Shown here piece after piece: positions 1 through 10,012 of a stretch of DNA of 64,000 nucleotides. Under the pieces are notes generated by a model, which had not been told where the DNA came from, searched no databases, and was given only the letters and a program-made list of their open reading frames with translations. Position numbers and translations under genes: made by a program. Numbering within the stretch: the stretch's first letter is position 1; the number at the start of each line of letters is the position of its first letter. Origin of the DNA: Schistosoma mansoni (lineage: Eukaryota; Platyhelminthes; Trematoda; Strigeidida; Schistosomatidae). The stretch spans positions 62,001-126,000 of the forward strand of contig NW_017386013.1 in assembly GCF_000237925.1 (NCBI RefSeq), in the 5' to 3' direction.

Positions 1-607
1 CTCGATCGGTTGTAATATTTGCAGGCACACCATAATGAGAAATCCAATGCTCTACTAAGGTTTTGGCTGTAGTTTCGGCCGAAATGTCTTTTATAGGTAC
101 TGCTACAGGCCATCGCATAAATCTATCAATGCAGGTAAAAATGTAACTAAAGCCATTTGAAATCGGCAGTGGTCCTACAATGTCGATATGTATATGCTCA
201 AATCTGCTATCCGGATGACGAAAAGGACCTATTGCGGAACTGGTGTGACGATGTACCTTAACGTTTTGGCATTTTATGCAAGTTTGCGTCCAATTACGAA
301 TATCATGGTTCATACTTGGCCATACAAAACGTTCGCTGATTAATTTGATCGTGGCCTTTACCCCAGGATGTGATATATTATGCATAGTGTCGAAAACCCT
401 TCATCTTAGAGGCTTCGGTATAAATGGTCTTGGTCGGCCCGTAGAAATATCGCACATAATACTCACGTTTTCGATTGGAGTTTCTTTTAGTACCAGAGAG
501 GTTGTATTGTCAGACTTCAGTCTGTTTAACTCGACATCTATGTTTTGTAATGCTGCTAATTCGTGATAATCGATTTTGGATTGGGCGAGAGTGTTTATCG
601 TCGTTCT
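1..607 (-). pseudogene. Integrase N-terminal and core region of the decayed gypsy element (cut by window edge)
   Basis: The frame continues beyond the TGA at 608-610 as integrase. It shows an H2C2 zinc module (contexts MHNISHPG and TCIKCQ) and the start of the core ([20 protein letters not shown], then TTDR at the very edge). A second in-frame TGA at 401-403 replaces an Arg found in the intact element. The rest of the core, its glutamate, the C-terminal module and the 3' LTR are left of the window. Confidence 0.8.
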
Positions 608-1486
608 TCATAGTGCGTCGGCTACTTCGTTTTCTTGGCCTTTAATATATCGTATATCAGAAGTGAACTGGGAAATAAACTCTAACTGTCTGATCTCCCT
701 CGGAGAGTAATTATCTTGCTTTGCGCTTAGTGCGTTCGTGAGTGGTTTATGGTCCGTGTAAACAGTAAAATTCATGCCTTCTACCATATGTCGAAAATGT
801 TTTATTGTCAAGTACATTGCTAGTAATTCTCTTCCGAAAGTACTATATCTCGTTTGCGTAGGATTCAGTCTCTTTGAGAAGAATGAAAGTGGTTCCCATG
901 TGCCATTTACTAACTTTTGTAAAACAGCTCCTACCGCCACATTCGATGCATCTGTCATGATAGCTAATGGTGTTTCACTCTTTCTTCTAGCTAGTGTCGT
1001 CTTTTTGCTGAGTGCCTTCTTGGCGTTCTCGAAGGCTTGTATTGCCTCTGCTGATAATTGGAATGTCCGTGAGTGTCCCCGTAACGCATCGGTCAGTGGT
1101 TGAAGTATTGCCGCACAATTCGGAATAAAACGTCTGTAATAATTTATTAGTCCCAGAAATCGTCGTAATTTCTTTCGTGTATCGGGCAACGGATAGTCTC
1201 TGATGGTATCGATTTCTGCAGAGATCGGTGTGATACCTTGAGAAGTTACCATGTGTCCAAGGAACTGTAAGGATCCTTTTCCATACTCACACTTCTCAAT
1301 GTTTATGGAAATACCGTGATCTCTTAGTCGCGCGAATAATTGACGTAGTTGCTGTATATGCTCGTCCATAGTGGAGCTGGCTACTAATAAGTCATCTATG
1401 TATGCGTATACTCCAGGTAAGCCTCTGATGACCTGGTCAATAAATCGTTGAAATGTTTGTGCTGCATTAGTCAATCCGCAAGGCAT
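608..1486 (-). pseudogene. RT (second half) and RNase H of the decayed gypsy element
   Basis: This 292-codon frame continues the polyprotein after the frameshift. It starts inside RT at [20 protein letters not shown], has the catalytic YIDD box (AYIDDLLVAS) and the thumb (RRFLGLINYYRRFIP). RNase H follows with its acidic residues in the contexts [20 protein letters not shown] and YTDHKPL. It stops at 608-610 with TGA directly after VADAL, where the homologous intact element has serine, so the stop looks like a point mutation. The first Met is internal to RT and is not a real initiation site. Confidence 0.85.
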
Positions 1487-1518
1487 GCGTAAGAATTCAT
1501 ATAGCCCAAAAGGGGTTG

Positions 1519-3234
1519 TTACCGCTGTTTTTGATATGTCTTGTGGAGCGACCGGGGTGTGATAATACGCTCTAAGTCAATCTTCGAGAATACTGTAGCA
1601 CCTTCTATACTGTAGGTAAAATCATGGATGTGTGGTATAGGGTATCTATCGGCCATTGTTTGCTTATTAAGTGCTCGATAGCCCCCACATGGTCTTAATT
1701 CTCCGTTCTTTTTCGGAGCCATGTGTAATGGGGATGCCCACGGGCTGTTCGAAGGCCTTATTATGCCTAGCCTCATTAACTTGTCGAATTCTTGCTTTGC
1801 TATTGCTAGCCTTTTTGGGTCTTGTCTTCTTGGCCTTGCATTAACCGGTGGCCCGTTGGTTATAATATGGTGTTGGATAGTATGCTTGAGATCTGTTTTA
1901 TTGTACGTTACTTTTAAAAGCTCGGGAAACTCGCTTAACAATGATTTGCGTGGATCGTTGCGGCTATTGTCTACCACTAGATTCATAGAAACAGATTCTG
2001 TAAGTGTTCCCGTAATCGAAGTAGTATGGGTACCGTTTATGAGTCTGTGGCGCCGTGAGTCTGCAAGCAAATCGAAATTGCATAAGAAATCGATGCCTAT
2101 TATAGGTACCGATACGTCTGCTATGACAAAATCCCAGCGGTATGCCGCGCCTCGTCCGAAATTTAAAGACAACATTCGTTTACCATATGTTTTGATATCT
2201 GATTTATTCGCCGCTTTTAGAACTAATGACGTGTTAAGGTTTCTTTTGTCGTCACATACTGGGGGTACTACGCTAATTTCAGCTCCCGTGTCCACCAAGA
2301 ATTGAGTGCCTGTCATTCGGTCTTGTATATAAAATAGGCGGCTGTTTGAGGGCTTTATGTTTGCTGCAGGCGTTGCCATGGACAACCGAGGGTACCACTT
2401 ACTTGCCGTGCTAAATCTACAAGGTTGTAAGCATTTTCTTGCTCTGTAACCATACATTTGATGATACCAACATATCAGCGGAGTTGCGCGTCTTCTGGAA
2501 GCTGATCGGCTTCTCCCGCGCGTGCCATCTCCTGATAATTTTCGTGGTCTCTCGCTCTGGGTCAACTCTGTGAGCTTGCGGCATAAAACATCTATCTCCT
2601 TCTGCAGAGTACTGATTCTATCGTCTACTGTCGCACTGTGTGATTGAGGGCTTGCTTGTTTTGCTCTTTCGTATATTCTATCAGCTATTTTCGCTATGTT
2701 GTCTATGTCAGCGTCAGTATCTCCAACAGCTAAGATTTGCTGGATACTGGACGGGAGTCGGCGAAGCCACAGTTGATAAAATAAGTTATTGTCTATTTTT
2801 CTATCACCTAGTAGACTTTTCATATGAGTTTTTAACTGTGATGGAGTTCTATCCTCCATTTGTACCTGGTTGAGAAGCTGCTCAACAGCTTGTTGGTCAC
2901 GTAGTGCGACTGCTTTAATTACTGCCTGCTTTAGTACATCGTATGGCCTTTCAGTATCCGGTTTAGATAACGCCTCTCGTACGCTTTCTGCTACTTCGTC
3001 TGGGAGGAGAGTGCTTGTGAGGCCGAATTTATCTCTTTGTAAGTTAATACGACTAGCCAGAAAATAGTTTTCAAGTCTAATGAACCACAGCTGAGGGTCG
3101 GTGATCTTAAAAGAGGGGACTGGAAGGTTAAGAGTTCTCACGGACGAAGTTTGCTGTACACTTGACATAGTGTTTTCGGAAGACATGCTTACAAATAAAT
3201 TTTGAGTAGTACACAAATATGATGTAAATCTCAC
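1519..3234 (-). pseudogene. Gag-protease-RT open frame of the decayed gypsy element
   Basis: This 571-codon frame holds Gag and the start of Pol without any frame change. The likely start is the Met at 3184-3186 (MSSENT), 16 codons into the frame. From the frame start, a helical Gag region covers about residues 35-200. A basic Arg/Ser-rich stretch at 230-250 precedes a knuckle at 255-272 with spacing C-x2-H-x9-C-x3-C. The protease active site is DTG at 315-317 (FLVDTGAEISVVPP). RT begins about residue 480 ([20 protein letters not shown]). Translation stays normal to the FSKIDL motif, then a one-base deletion near 1573-1577 throws it into a wrong frame that ends at 1519. The continuation lies in another frame at 1486-608. 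Because of this break it is classed as a pseudogene. Confidence 0.85.
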
Positions 3235-4050
3235 AAAGTAGAAAGGACGAACAAAAACAATGATAATAATAAATGGTACAATTTATAAAATGGAACAGAC
3301 TTACTAAATTGCACCAAAATATCAATTGTTTGTGAATGATCGTTATTTAGTATGAATATAATCGTTAAGTTCAATGTTTGTGAGTTAGGATCTAATAAAT
3401 CCACAATTATGATTATGATACAGATAATAATCCGATTTGAGACTCAGCGCTTTGAATTTTCGGGATTAGATTATATCGTCGAAAATTGTTTTGTGATCGC
3501 TCGGCGAGGCTTCCAATTCTGTGGTGGTCGATATTCGATATTATCCCTAACTTCGTATATTGTTCGTCTTGATAACCGTTACTCGATAACGTCCTAACGG
3601 TGCATAAATCAGAAGGCGAATACGAAGGGTCGATTGCGTTTATTATTGAACCACACACAGTTATCCAATATTACAGGCACGTCAAGCAAACATGAAAAAA
3701 CAGTGCCGTAGAGCAGGCGAGTGAGTGTGAGAGCAGAATGAATGAGTAAGCGTGTACAGTACAGTGTAGCGTAATGCAGAGCAGAGAGCAAACAGGGCAG
3801 TAAACAGGATTAAGATGTACATATATATATGAGTGGAAAAGCATGAATCATCGGATCAAATAAGCAATTAATAATAATGCTAGCGGAATGAATACATGCG
3901 TAGGCAGTAAGCAATGTTCAAGCGTATATAATAAAAGTACAATGGTATAGATAGGTTGTTATTGTATGAATGACTGTCCATTAAATAAGTTAACGAAAAG
4001 GCTTAGCTGAATTAGATGTAAACAAACTCAATTGTATCTGAGTTGCTATA
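3235..4050 (-). repeat. 5' leader and probable 5' LTR of the decayed gypsy element
   Basis: This is non-coding DNA between the Gag start and the point (4051) where another element's RNase H resumes. A short segment around 3290-3300 (TGGAACAGACT) is shared with the leader of the 4691-10012 element. Most of the 0.8 kb should be the 5' LTR, but the partner LTR is off the window and no clean TG...CA ends can be fixed. A TGGTG at the expected primer-site position (reverse complement around 3310) does not continue to match tRNA-Trp. Nothing coding is seen. Confidence 0.5.
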
Positions 4051-4690
4051 AACTCCTAGCTATGTATTGTGCTGTACGGCATTTCCAACATTCCATCGAA
4101 GGAAGAGAATTCACACTTTTTACTGACCATAAACCTCTTACCTTCTCGTTAAGTTCATTTTCAGATAAGCACTCACCCCGAGAGTCTCGACAATTGGACT
4201 ACATTTCGCAGTTTACTTCAGATATACAACACATGTCTGGAGCAAACAATGTAGTCGCAGACGCCTTGTCTCGAATTAGCTCCTTGAACAGTTTCCAAGG
4301 AATCGACCTTCTTGAACTCGCTCAGCTTCAAAAAGAAGACATTGATCTTCAGCATGAGTTATCCTCGATAACTCTTAAACTGCGTATTCAACAGATGGGA
4401 ACAGGTAAGGAAACCTTACTTTGCGACATATCTACAGGTAGGGACCGTCCAATAGTACCAAAACATTATCGACGCAACGTCTTCAATACGTTGCACAATC
4501 TCTATCATCCAGGTAACCGTGCAACAATCAAGCTCATAGCCGAACGGTTTTGCTGGCCTGGCATGAATAAAGACGCGAGGGAGTGGGCACGCTCCTGTGT
4601 AAGCTGCAAGAAATCTACGGTCATAAGACAAAACAAATGTCTCTTAGGCTCTTTCTAAACCCCTGACGCTCGTTTCGACCATGTTCATCT
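4051..4690 (+). pseudogene. RNase H C-terminus and integrase N-terminus of the host gypsy element
   Basis: From 4051 the frame reads [30 protein letters not shown] and [11 protein letters not shown], which is the RNase H end. The integrase zinc module follows with His and Cys pairs in HNLYHPG and SCVSCKK. TAA at 4656-4658 replaces a Lys codon of the intact relative. The frame then continues to FDHVHL and is cut at 4690 by the LTR of the younger element. The apparent Met-start at 4032 is in flanking DNA and is not a gene start. Confidence 0.85.
4687..4690. repeat. Target-site duplication, left copy (ATCT)
   Basis: ATCT directly precedes the LTR starting at 4691 and is repeated at 10013-10016 directly after the LTR ending at 10012. 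Removing the element and one copy restores a continuous integrase reading frame of the host element. Confidence 0.85.
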
Positions 4691-5016
4691 TGATGATGCA
4701 ACGGATATTCTAGTTTTACAACTGGATACCAGTAGCACCTTCTATGTTTGATCGTTCCCAGTCAGATAGAAATCAGAAGTCAGACGAGAGGAGGCAGGAA
4801 AGATATATTTGATTCGTTACCAATATATCGAGGACCTTTTCTATGAGCTGGCTAATGAAACGTAGGAGCTGTGTCCCACGCCGAGTCGAAACGTGATCTG
4901 GTGCGGATGCATGACCGAAAGCCTTCAGCTAAACAAGTCCACTTAAACAACGTGGTCAGCATCCAATGTCGAACACTTAATGAGCTATTGATTTTGGGGA
5001 ATTATTTACAGCTACA
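4691..5016 (-). repeat. 3' LTR of the intact gypsy element
   Basis: In window orientation it starts TGATGATGCAACGG and ends TTACAGCTACA, giving TG...CA ends on both strands. It is 326 bp long and nearly identical to 9687-10012. It is flanked on the left by ATCT and on the right by the polypurine tract. Confidence 0.92.
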
Positions 5017-5031
5017 GATCACTCCCCCCCT
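5017..5031 (-). other. Polypurine tract of the intact gypsy element
   Basis: On the minus strand AGGGGGGGAGTGATC lies immediately before the 3' LTR. This is the expected place and base bias for the plus-strand primer of reverse transcription. The sibling element has AGGGGGAGAGTGGTC in the same place at 11479-11493. Confidence 0.75.
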
Positions 5032-5541
5032 AGTGAGGTAGTGATGCCCCTAAGACGTGACCAGCCAGAAGTTTAAACCCAACGAGTTTGTCGTTGGTAA
5101 ACACTCTTCCGATAGCTTGCTTCGTTTAGCAGCGTCTGGTCGTCTTTCCTTAAACTATGGGACCAAAATGTACAACGTAGCAATAAAGAAATATAGTACA
5201 ATGAAAATTTCGGTTCCTTGCGAAACTTCGTCGTTCTTTTCCAGCCGTCCTGGAAAAGAGGAAAAATAAAACGTGTGAGTGCATGTCGAAAATACACTCG
5301 TACTTGCGTAAGGACACAAGATGAGCGGAAAAAAAATAAACTGATACACTTACAAACAGCGTAAAAGCGATCGGAAAAAAGGTTTTCTTTTGGTTTTTTT
5401 CAATATATAAATATATATATATACGCTCAAAAAAATGTTTTGTTTTTTTTTGTTTTTTTTTATATAAATAAAAAAAATGAGCATATTAAAAAAAATTTTA
5501 TAATAAACTATGAAAGGGTAATTCAAGATAAAGCTTATGTC
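5032..5541 (-). other. 3' untranslated region of the intact gypsy element
   Basis: No gene is seen between the pol stop and the polypurine tract. The stretch has long A/T homopolymer runs and a short TA repeat (about 5400-5490). It is homologous, inverted, to 10975-11478, the same part of the plus-strand relative. Confidence 0.7.
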
Positions 5542-8500
5542 CTACGTGCAATATTCGTTAAGATGTTCTGGAAATCTTACTCGTCTTCCAGAACGCGTTG
5601 TTTTAGGTTTTTCTATCGACGTTGACGAAGTATCAAGTTGTGTGTCGGTTTTCGTGTAGGGTACTACGAGTGTAGTAGCTGTGTCGTTTGCTTGTACCGA
5701 AGGAAAATCGACGTAGCTAGGGTTTCCTTCTAGGTACACTGCTTTGAGGCGATCGATACTGATGCTATCGTTCGTGCCGTTCTTATCGACTACATAGTAC
5801 TTAGGTTCGCGTTGAAGAACTTTGAAGGGTCCTTCGTATGCTGATTCGAGGGGTCGTCGATGTGAGTCTCGACGAACGAAGACGTGTGTACTATGTCGTA
5901 AGTCAGGTTGAACGAAAACATCAGTTGATTGAGGTCGAGTGTGAGCAGGTTTAACTGAACGCATAGCGTTTGTAAGCCTACTCGTGTAAGAGTTTAGATC
6001 CTTGTTCAATGAAGAAGCTGAAGGATCCACGAATTCTCCTGGGAGTCGGAGTGTCGTTCCGTAAACGAGTTGAGATGCCGTGTATCCAATGTCAGCTTTC
6101 ACTGCATTGCGGATACCCAGCAAGACGAGTGGAAGAGCGTCTGTCCACTGTGAAACGTTTGAAGCTGATAATGAAGCTTTTAGTTGTCGATGAAAACGTT
6201 CTACCAACCCGTTTGCTTGTGGGTGGTAGGCGGTCGTTCGGAAGCGCGTGATTCCTAATAGTGAGGTCAGACAACGGAAAAGTCCAGATTCGAATTGGCG
6301 TCCGCGGTCTGTAGTGATTGTGGAAGGGCAGCCGAAATTTGCTACCCATCGTTCGACGAAAGCACGGGCCACGGTTTCAGCAGTAATGTCCTTAATCGGT
6401 ACTGCTTCTGGCCATCGAGTGAAACGGTCTACGCATGTTAGGAGATATGAGTATCCGTTCGAGTCGGGTAAGGGTCCTACTAAATCTATATGGACGTGGT
6501 CGAAACGAGCGTCAGGGGTTTTGAAAGAGCCTAAGGGACATTTGTTGTGTCTGATCACCTTAGATTTCTGACAGCTTACACAGGAGCGTGCCCACTCCCT
6601 CACGTCTTTATTCATGCCAGGCCAACAAAAGCGTTCGGCTATAAGTTCGATTGTTGCACGAGCACCTGGATGAGAAAGATTGTGCAACGTATTGAAGACG
6701 TTGCGGCGATAATGTTTTGGTACAATTGGACGATCCCTACCTGTAGATGTGTCACAGAGTAAGGTTTCCTTACCTGTTCCCATCTGCTTAATACTTGGTT
6801 TTAGAGTTATCGAGGATAACTCATGCTGAAGATCAATGTCTTCTTTTTGAAGCTGAGCGAGTTTAAGAAGGTCGATTCCTTGGAAACTGTTCAAGGAGCT
6901 AATTCGAGACAAGGCGTCTGCGACTACATTGTTTGCTCCAGAAATATGTTGTATGTCTGAAGTAAACTGCGAAATGTAGTCGAGTTGTCGAGACTCTCGC
7001 GGTGAGTACTTGTCTGAGGACGAACTTAAAGAGAAGGTAAGAGGTTTGTGATCGGTGAAAAGTGTGAATTCTCTTCCTTCGATGGAATGTTGGAAATGCC
7101 GTACAGCACAATACATAGCTAGGAGTTCCCTACCGAACGTGCTGTACCTAGATTCCGCGTCTAGCAACCGTCTCGAGAAAAATCCTAAAGGTTGCCACGA
7201 GTTGTTAACCCATTGTTGTAAGACTGCTCCGATTGCTGAGTCGGATGCGTCTACGGCGATATTAATGGGCGCTTGAGTGTCCTGATGAGCAAGCAAGGTT
7301 GCTTTAGCGATGTGTTCCTTAACTTTGGAAAATGCTTCACAGGCTATGTCGTCTAAACTAATTGATTTCGCATTTCCACGAAGTTGATCGGTTAACGGTT
7401 TCATAAGGGATGCGCATTTGGGTATGAACCGTCTATAGAAACTTACGAGTCCGTTGAAAGTTCGTAACTGCTTGATCGTGGTCGGTTCTGGGTAATCCAG
7501 AATGGCCGCCACTTTGCTCCTAAGTGGTCGGATGCCTTGAGCATCAATAGTGTGTCCTAAGAAGTCTAAGCGGTTAGTTCCGATTTGGCATTTCTGAATG
7601 TTGACAGTAATGCCATGCCTTTGGGGTCGATCGAAAACAATGTCCAGATGCTTGAGATGTGATTCTCTGTCCGGACTTGCTATTAGACAGTCATCAACAT
7701 ACGCATGTACGAAGTTGAGACCTCGGAAGACGTCGTCTATAAACCTTTGGAAGGTTTGAGCCGCATTTCTTAAACCAAAAGGCATTCGTAGAAATTCGTA
7801 AAGACCGAACGGAGTGATGATGGCGGTTTTAGGAATGTCGTCAGGTGCCATCGGGATTTGGTTATAAGCTTTAACCAAGTCGATTTTCGAAAAGACAGTT
7901 GTACCTTTCAAGGTAGCTGTCAAATCGTGAATATGAGGCAGCGGGTAACGATCGGGAATGGTTTTAGCATTCAGACGCCGATAATCACCAGTTGGCCGCC
8001 AATCATTGCTGTCCTTTTTAGGGACCATGTGCAATGGGGATGCCCATGGACTATTCGATGGTCGAATTATCCCTAGGTCCATCATGTGGTCGAATTCGTT
8101 TTTAGCTAACCTAAGCTTCTCGGGAGCGAGTCTTCGGGCTTTCGAAAATACAGGTGGTCCTGTAGTCGAGATGTGATGTGTAACATTGCTGGTTACACAA
8201 GGTAATTTCGATTGCGATTGGCATATCCCGGGGTATTTGTCGAGTACTGCTTGGTACAAGGGGTCTATGGTGTGCTTAATCGTGACTGGGGATAACCTGC
8301 AACCAGAACAAGGAGTTACGCAAACGGATAACTTAGTGTTTCCGTCTATTAACCTTCGTGCGCGTGTGTCGATGAGTAGATTGTGGTGTTGTAACAGGTC
8401 TATACCAATGATTGGCATAGAGACATCTGCAACCACGAAAATCCAGTGTATGGGTTTGCGTAAACCCACGTTAAGGTAGACGTACCTTTTACCGTAAGTA

Positions 8501-8625
8501 GCGATCGGCTTTCCGTTTGCCGCCTGTAAACTTAAAACAGACTCGCGAAGTCTGTCGTCGGGATTTGCTGGAAGAACGCTAACTTCTGCGCCAGTGTCGA
8601 CGAGGTAGCGAACTTTCGTAGTCAC
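5542..8625 (-). CDS. pol: Pol polyprotein: protease, RT, RNase H, integrase
   Basis: This 1027-codon frame has no break. The frame is open upstream through the gag overlap, so the GTG-initiated limit at 8625 is only nominal; expression is expected by -1 frameshifting from gag near 8694-8700. Counting from 8625: protease DTG at 10-12; RT from about 175 with its active site YVDD at 309-312; RNase H acidic residues at D459, E500 and D525; integrase zinc module H648, H652, C682, C685; integrase core D714, D773 and E809 (35 residues between the last two). A GPF module ([10 protein letters not shown]) lies near 931-940. All these catalytic residues are present. The product would cut the polyprotein, copy the RNA and integrate the DNA copy. 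Function is inferred from family motifs. Confidence 0.92.
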   Translation of the reverse strand: MTTKVRYLVDTGAEVSVLPANPDDRLRESVLSLQAANGKPIATYGKRYVYLNVGLRKPIHWIFVVADVSMPIIGIDLLQHHNLLIDTRARRLIDGNTKLSVCVTPCSGCRLSPVTIKHTIDPLYQAVLDKYPGICQSQSKLPCVTSNVTHHISTTGPPVFSKARRLAPEKLRLAKNEFDHMMDLGIIRPSNSPWASPLHMVPKKDSNDWRPTGDYRRLNAKTIPDRYPLPHIHDLTATLKGTTVFSKIDLVKAYNQIPMAPDDIPKTAIITPFGLYEFLRMPFGLRNAAQTFQRFIDDVFRGLNFVHAYVDDCLIASPDRESHLKHLDIVFDRPQRHGITVNIQKCQIGTNRLDFLGHTIDAQGIRPLRSKVAAILDYPEPTTIKQLRTFNGLVSFYRRFIPKCASLMKPLTDQLRGNAKSISLDDIACEAFSKVKEHIAKATLLAHQDTQAPINIAVDASDSAIGAVLQQWVNNSWQPLGFFSRRLLDAESRYSTFGRELLAMYCAVRHFQHSIEGREFTLFTDHKPLTFSLSSSSDKYSPRESRQLDYISQFTSDIQHISGANNVVADALSRISSLNSFQGIDLLKLAQLQKEDIDLQHELSSITLKPSIKQMGTGKETLLCDTSTGRDRPIVPKHYRRNVFNTLHNLSHPGARATIELIAERFCWPGMNKDVREWARSCVSCQKSKVIRHNKCPLGSFKTPDARFDHVHIDLVGPLPDSNGYSYLLTCVDRFTRWPEAVPIKDITAETVARAFVERWVANFGCPSTITTDRGRQFESGLFRCLTSLLGITRFRTTAYHPQANGLVERFHRQLKASLSASNVSQWTDALPLVLLGIRNAVKADIGYTASQLVYGTTLRLPGEFVDPSASSLNKDLNSYTSRLTNAMRSVKPAHTRPQSTDVFVQPDLRHSTHVFVRRDSHRRPLESAYEGPFKVLQREPKYYVVDKNGTNDSISIDRLKAVYLEGNPSYVDFPSVQANDTATTLVVPYTKTDTQLDTSSTSIEKPKTTRSGRRVRFPEHLNEYCT

Positions 8626-8655
8626 ATCCGTGACATATAAGAGGCGGCTGTGTTC

Positions 8656-8700
8656 GCCGGCTACGGTTGCCGTTAACGCGTGCCGGCTGGGAAGTTTCCC
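8656..8700 (-). promoter_or_regulatory. Predicted -1 programmed frameshift signal between gag and pol
   Basis: On the minus strand the heptamer GGGAAAC (8694-8700) sits in the gag frame as G GGA AAC, the X XXY YYZ form used for -1 slippage in several retroviruses and retroelements. Six bases later a GCCGGC (8682-8687) can pair with a second GCCGGC (8656-8661). Pairing extends by ACG with CGT (8679-8681 with 8663-8665) if one A is bulged, giving nine base pairs. The gag stop (8673-8675) lies in the loop region. After a -1 slip the reading continues into the protease frame with no stop. Slippery site, spacer and stem are seen; activity is inferred. Confidence 0.75.
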
Positions 8701-9506
8701 GAACTGTTTTTCGTGTCACTCGATTTTGGGGTCGGATAATTACAAGGTTTCCTGCAGTTTCTGGAAAACTTACTGTACTGGTTATGATACCAGCACCAGT
8801 CGGGATTGTCTGTCTCTCGTGGTCGAGAGCCAGATCGCTTACGTGAGGCGCTTCTACGCGGGGTTTTTGACCGACTACGGTCATTGCGAACTCCAAGATA
8901 TCGTGTAAGCGTGTGACATAGTTCGGCCATGTCAGTCGAGGTCGATTGGGGTTTTTCTTTGATAGTAAAAACCTCGGCCTTAGAAAATTTGGTGATTTCC
9001 AAGATTCGATCGGCAGATGCAGCTAGTTCATCTATGGCATTGTTTTGAAATGAAACAAGCACTGCCTGCACCTGTTGAGGGAGTTTAGACAAGAAAAGTT
9101 GTCGAAATAGGCCATCATCGAAAGTTCGTTGGCCGATGACTTCTCTCATTCTAAGCAACATGTCCGTCGCAGAACCATGTTGTAAGTCGATATTGTTAAG
9201 GAGTTGGTCTAACCGTTGTCGATCAGTTAGGTCTCCTCGTTTTAAAATCGATAGCTTAAGCGATTCGTAAGGTTCGGAAACATCACTAGTAAACATACTA
9301 GGTGTTACGTACCTGTTAAACTCGCGCGGTAACGCCTTAACTACCGCGAGGAAACGTGTGCGCGAGTCCGTGATTCCGTGCATGCAAAAATCGGCTTCTG
9401 CATAGCAGAACCAGGACTCGATATTGTCGGGCCAAAATGGCGTTAACTGAATCGAAATAGGGGGAATAGACTTTAACTTAAAGACCTTGGGTGAGTGTTC
9501 CGTCAT
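8673..9506 (-). CDS. gag: Gag protein with CHCC zinc knuckle
   Basis: This 277-residue protein starts at the ATG at 9504-9506, 160 bases after the primer site. Residues about 20-175 are the capsid-like helical region. Residues 208-230 are very rich in Arg, Lys and Ser, as expected for RNA binding. The knuckle is C238-x2-H241-x9-C251-x3-C255, the CHCC arrangement known for CsRn1-type elements rather than the usual CCHC. The last codons carry the slippery site (Gly270-Asn271) and the frame stops at 8673-8675. It would form the particle that packages element RNA. Confidence 0.9.
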   Translation of the reverse strand: MTEHSPKVFKLKSIPPISIQLTPFWPDNIESWFCYAEADFCMHGITDSRTRFLAVVKALPREFNRYVTPSMFTSDVSEPYESLKLSILKRGDLTDRQRLDQLLNNIDLQHGSATDMLLRMREVIGQRTFDDGLFRQLFLSKLPQQVQAVLVSFQNNAIDELAASADRILEITKFSKAEVFTIKEKPQSTSTDMAELCHTLTRYLGVRNDRSRSKTPRRSASRKRSGSRPRETDNPDWCWYHNQYSKFSRNCRKPCNYPTPKSSDTKNSSGNFPAGTR

Positions 9507-9666
9507 AGTAATATAGATATCGAAAAATGTCTAAGTAAAATATATCCGAGAAAAAAAATTCGCGAAAAAAAGTATATCACAATATATAAAATTCAAATAA
9601 AGAATAACAATGAATAATAATATTCCAAAATGGAACAGACTCACAGTATATTGACTTGGTGTACCA
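9507..9666 (-). other. Leader of the intact gypsy element
   Basis: AT-rich untranslated leader between primer site and gag start. It contains TGGAACAGACT near 9631, shared with the leader of the decayed element at 3290-3300. No other signal is evident. Confidence 0.6.
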
Positions 9667-9685
9667 GATCACGTCGGGTTCACCA
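9667..9685 (-). other. Primer binding site matching tRNA-Trp
   Basis: Minus-strand TGGTGAACCCGACGTGATC lies one base inside the 5' LTR. It is complementary to the 3' end of eukaryotic tRNA-Trp (from memory ...CACGTCGGGGTCA plus CCA) with one mismatch over the first 17 bases. tRNA-Trp priming is a described trait of Kabuki/CsRn1-like elements. Confidence 0.8.
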
Positions 9686-9686
9686 A

Positions 9687-10012
9687 TGACGATGCAACGG
9701 ATATTCTAGTTTTACAACTGGATACCAGTAGCACCTTCTATGTTTGATCGTTCCCAGTCAGATAGAAATCAGAAGTCAGACGAGAGGAGGCAGGAAAGAT
9801 ATATTTGATTCGTTACCAATATATCGAGGACCTTTTCTATGAGCTGGCTAATAAAACGTAGGAGCTGTGTCCCACGCCGAGTCGAAACGTGATCTGGTGC
9901 GGATGCATGACCGAAAGCCTTCAGCTAAACAAGTCCACTTAAACAACGTGGTCAGCATCCAATGTCGAACACTTAATGAGCTATTGATTTTGGGGAATTA
10001 TTTACAGCTACA
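9687..10012 (-). repeat. 5' LTR of the intact gypsy element
   Basis: 326 bp, almost identical to 4691-5016. The element's transcription start and polyadenylation signals should lie here, but I could not assign them. Confidence 0.92.

Larger units (their letters stand above)
1..4050 (-). mobile_element. Ty3/gypsy LTR retrotransposon, decayed, 3' half off the left edge
   Basis: Read on the minus strand the order is leader, Gag, aspartic protease, reverse transcriptase, RNase H, integrase, the Ty3/gypsy order. The integrase runs off the window at base 1. The right boundary is placed near 4050 because plus-strand RNase H coding sequence of another element resumes at 4051. The copy is dead: a single-base deletion in the RT near 1573-1577 shifts the frame, and TGA stops interrupt it at 608-610 and 401-403. 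The Gag knuckle is CHCC, as in the 4691-10012 element, but protein similarity is only moderate, so it is a different family in the same clade. Confidence 0.88.
4691..10012 (-). mobile_element. Intact CsRn1/Boudicca-like Ty3/gypsy retrotransposon (5322 bp)
   Basis: All parts of an autonomous LTR element are present on the minus strand: 5' LTR 9687-10012, primer site 9667-9685, gag 9506-8673, a -1 frameshift signal near 8700-8656, an uninterrupted pol ending at 5542, a G-rich polypurine tract at 5017-5031 and 3' LTR 4691-5016. Both LTRs are 326 bp, and by eye they differ at only two positions (4694/9690, and a G/A in the GCTAAT(G/A)AAACG segment), so insertion is recent. The CHCC Gag knuckle and a primer site matching tRNA-Trp are known traits of the CsRn1/Kabuki/Boudicca clade. 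Assignment to Boudicca itself is from memory of family traits, not from a search. Confidence 0.92.

Noticed and set aside
774-1103. 109-codon plus-strand open frame
   Set aside because: It lies opposite the RNase H coding strand and has no family feature; it is an antisense shadow.
1721-2305. 194-codon plus-strand open frame
   Set aside because: Antisense to the Gag-protease-RT frame at 1519-3234; no recognisable domain.
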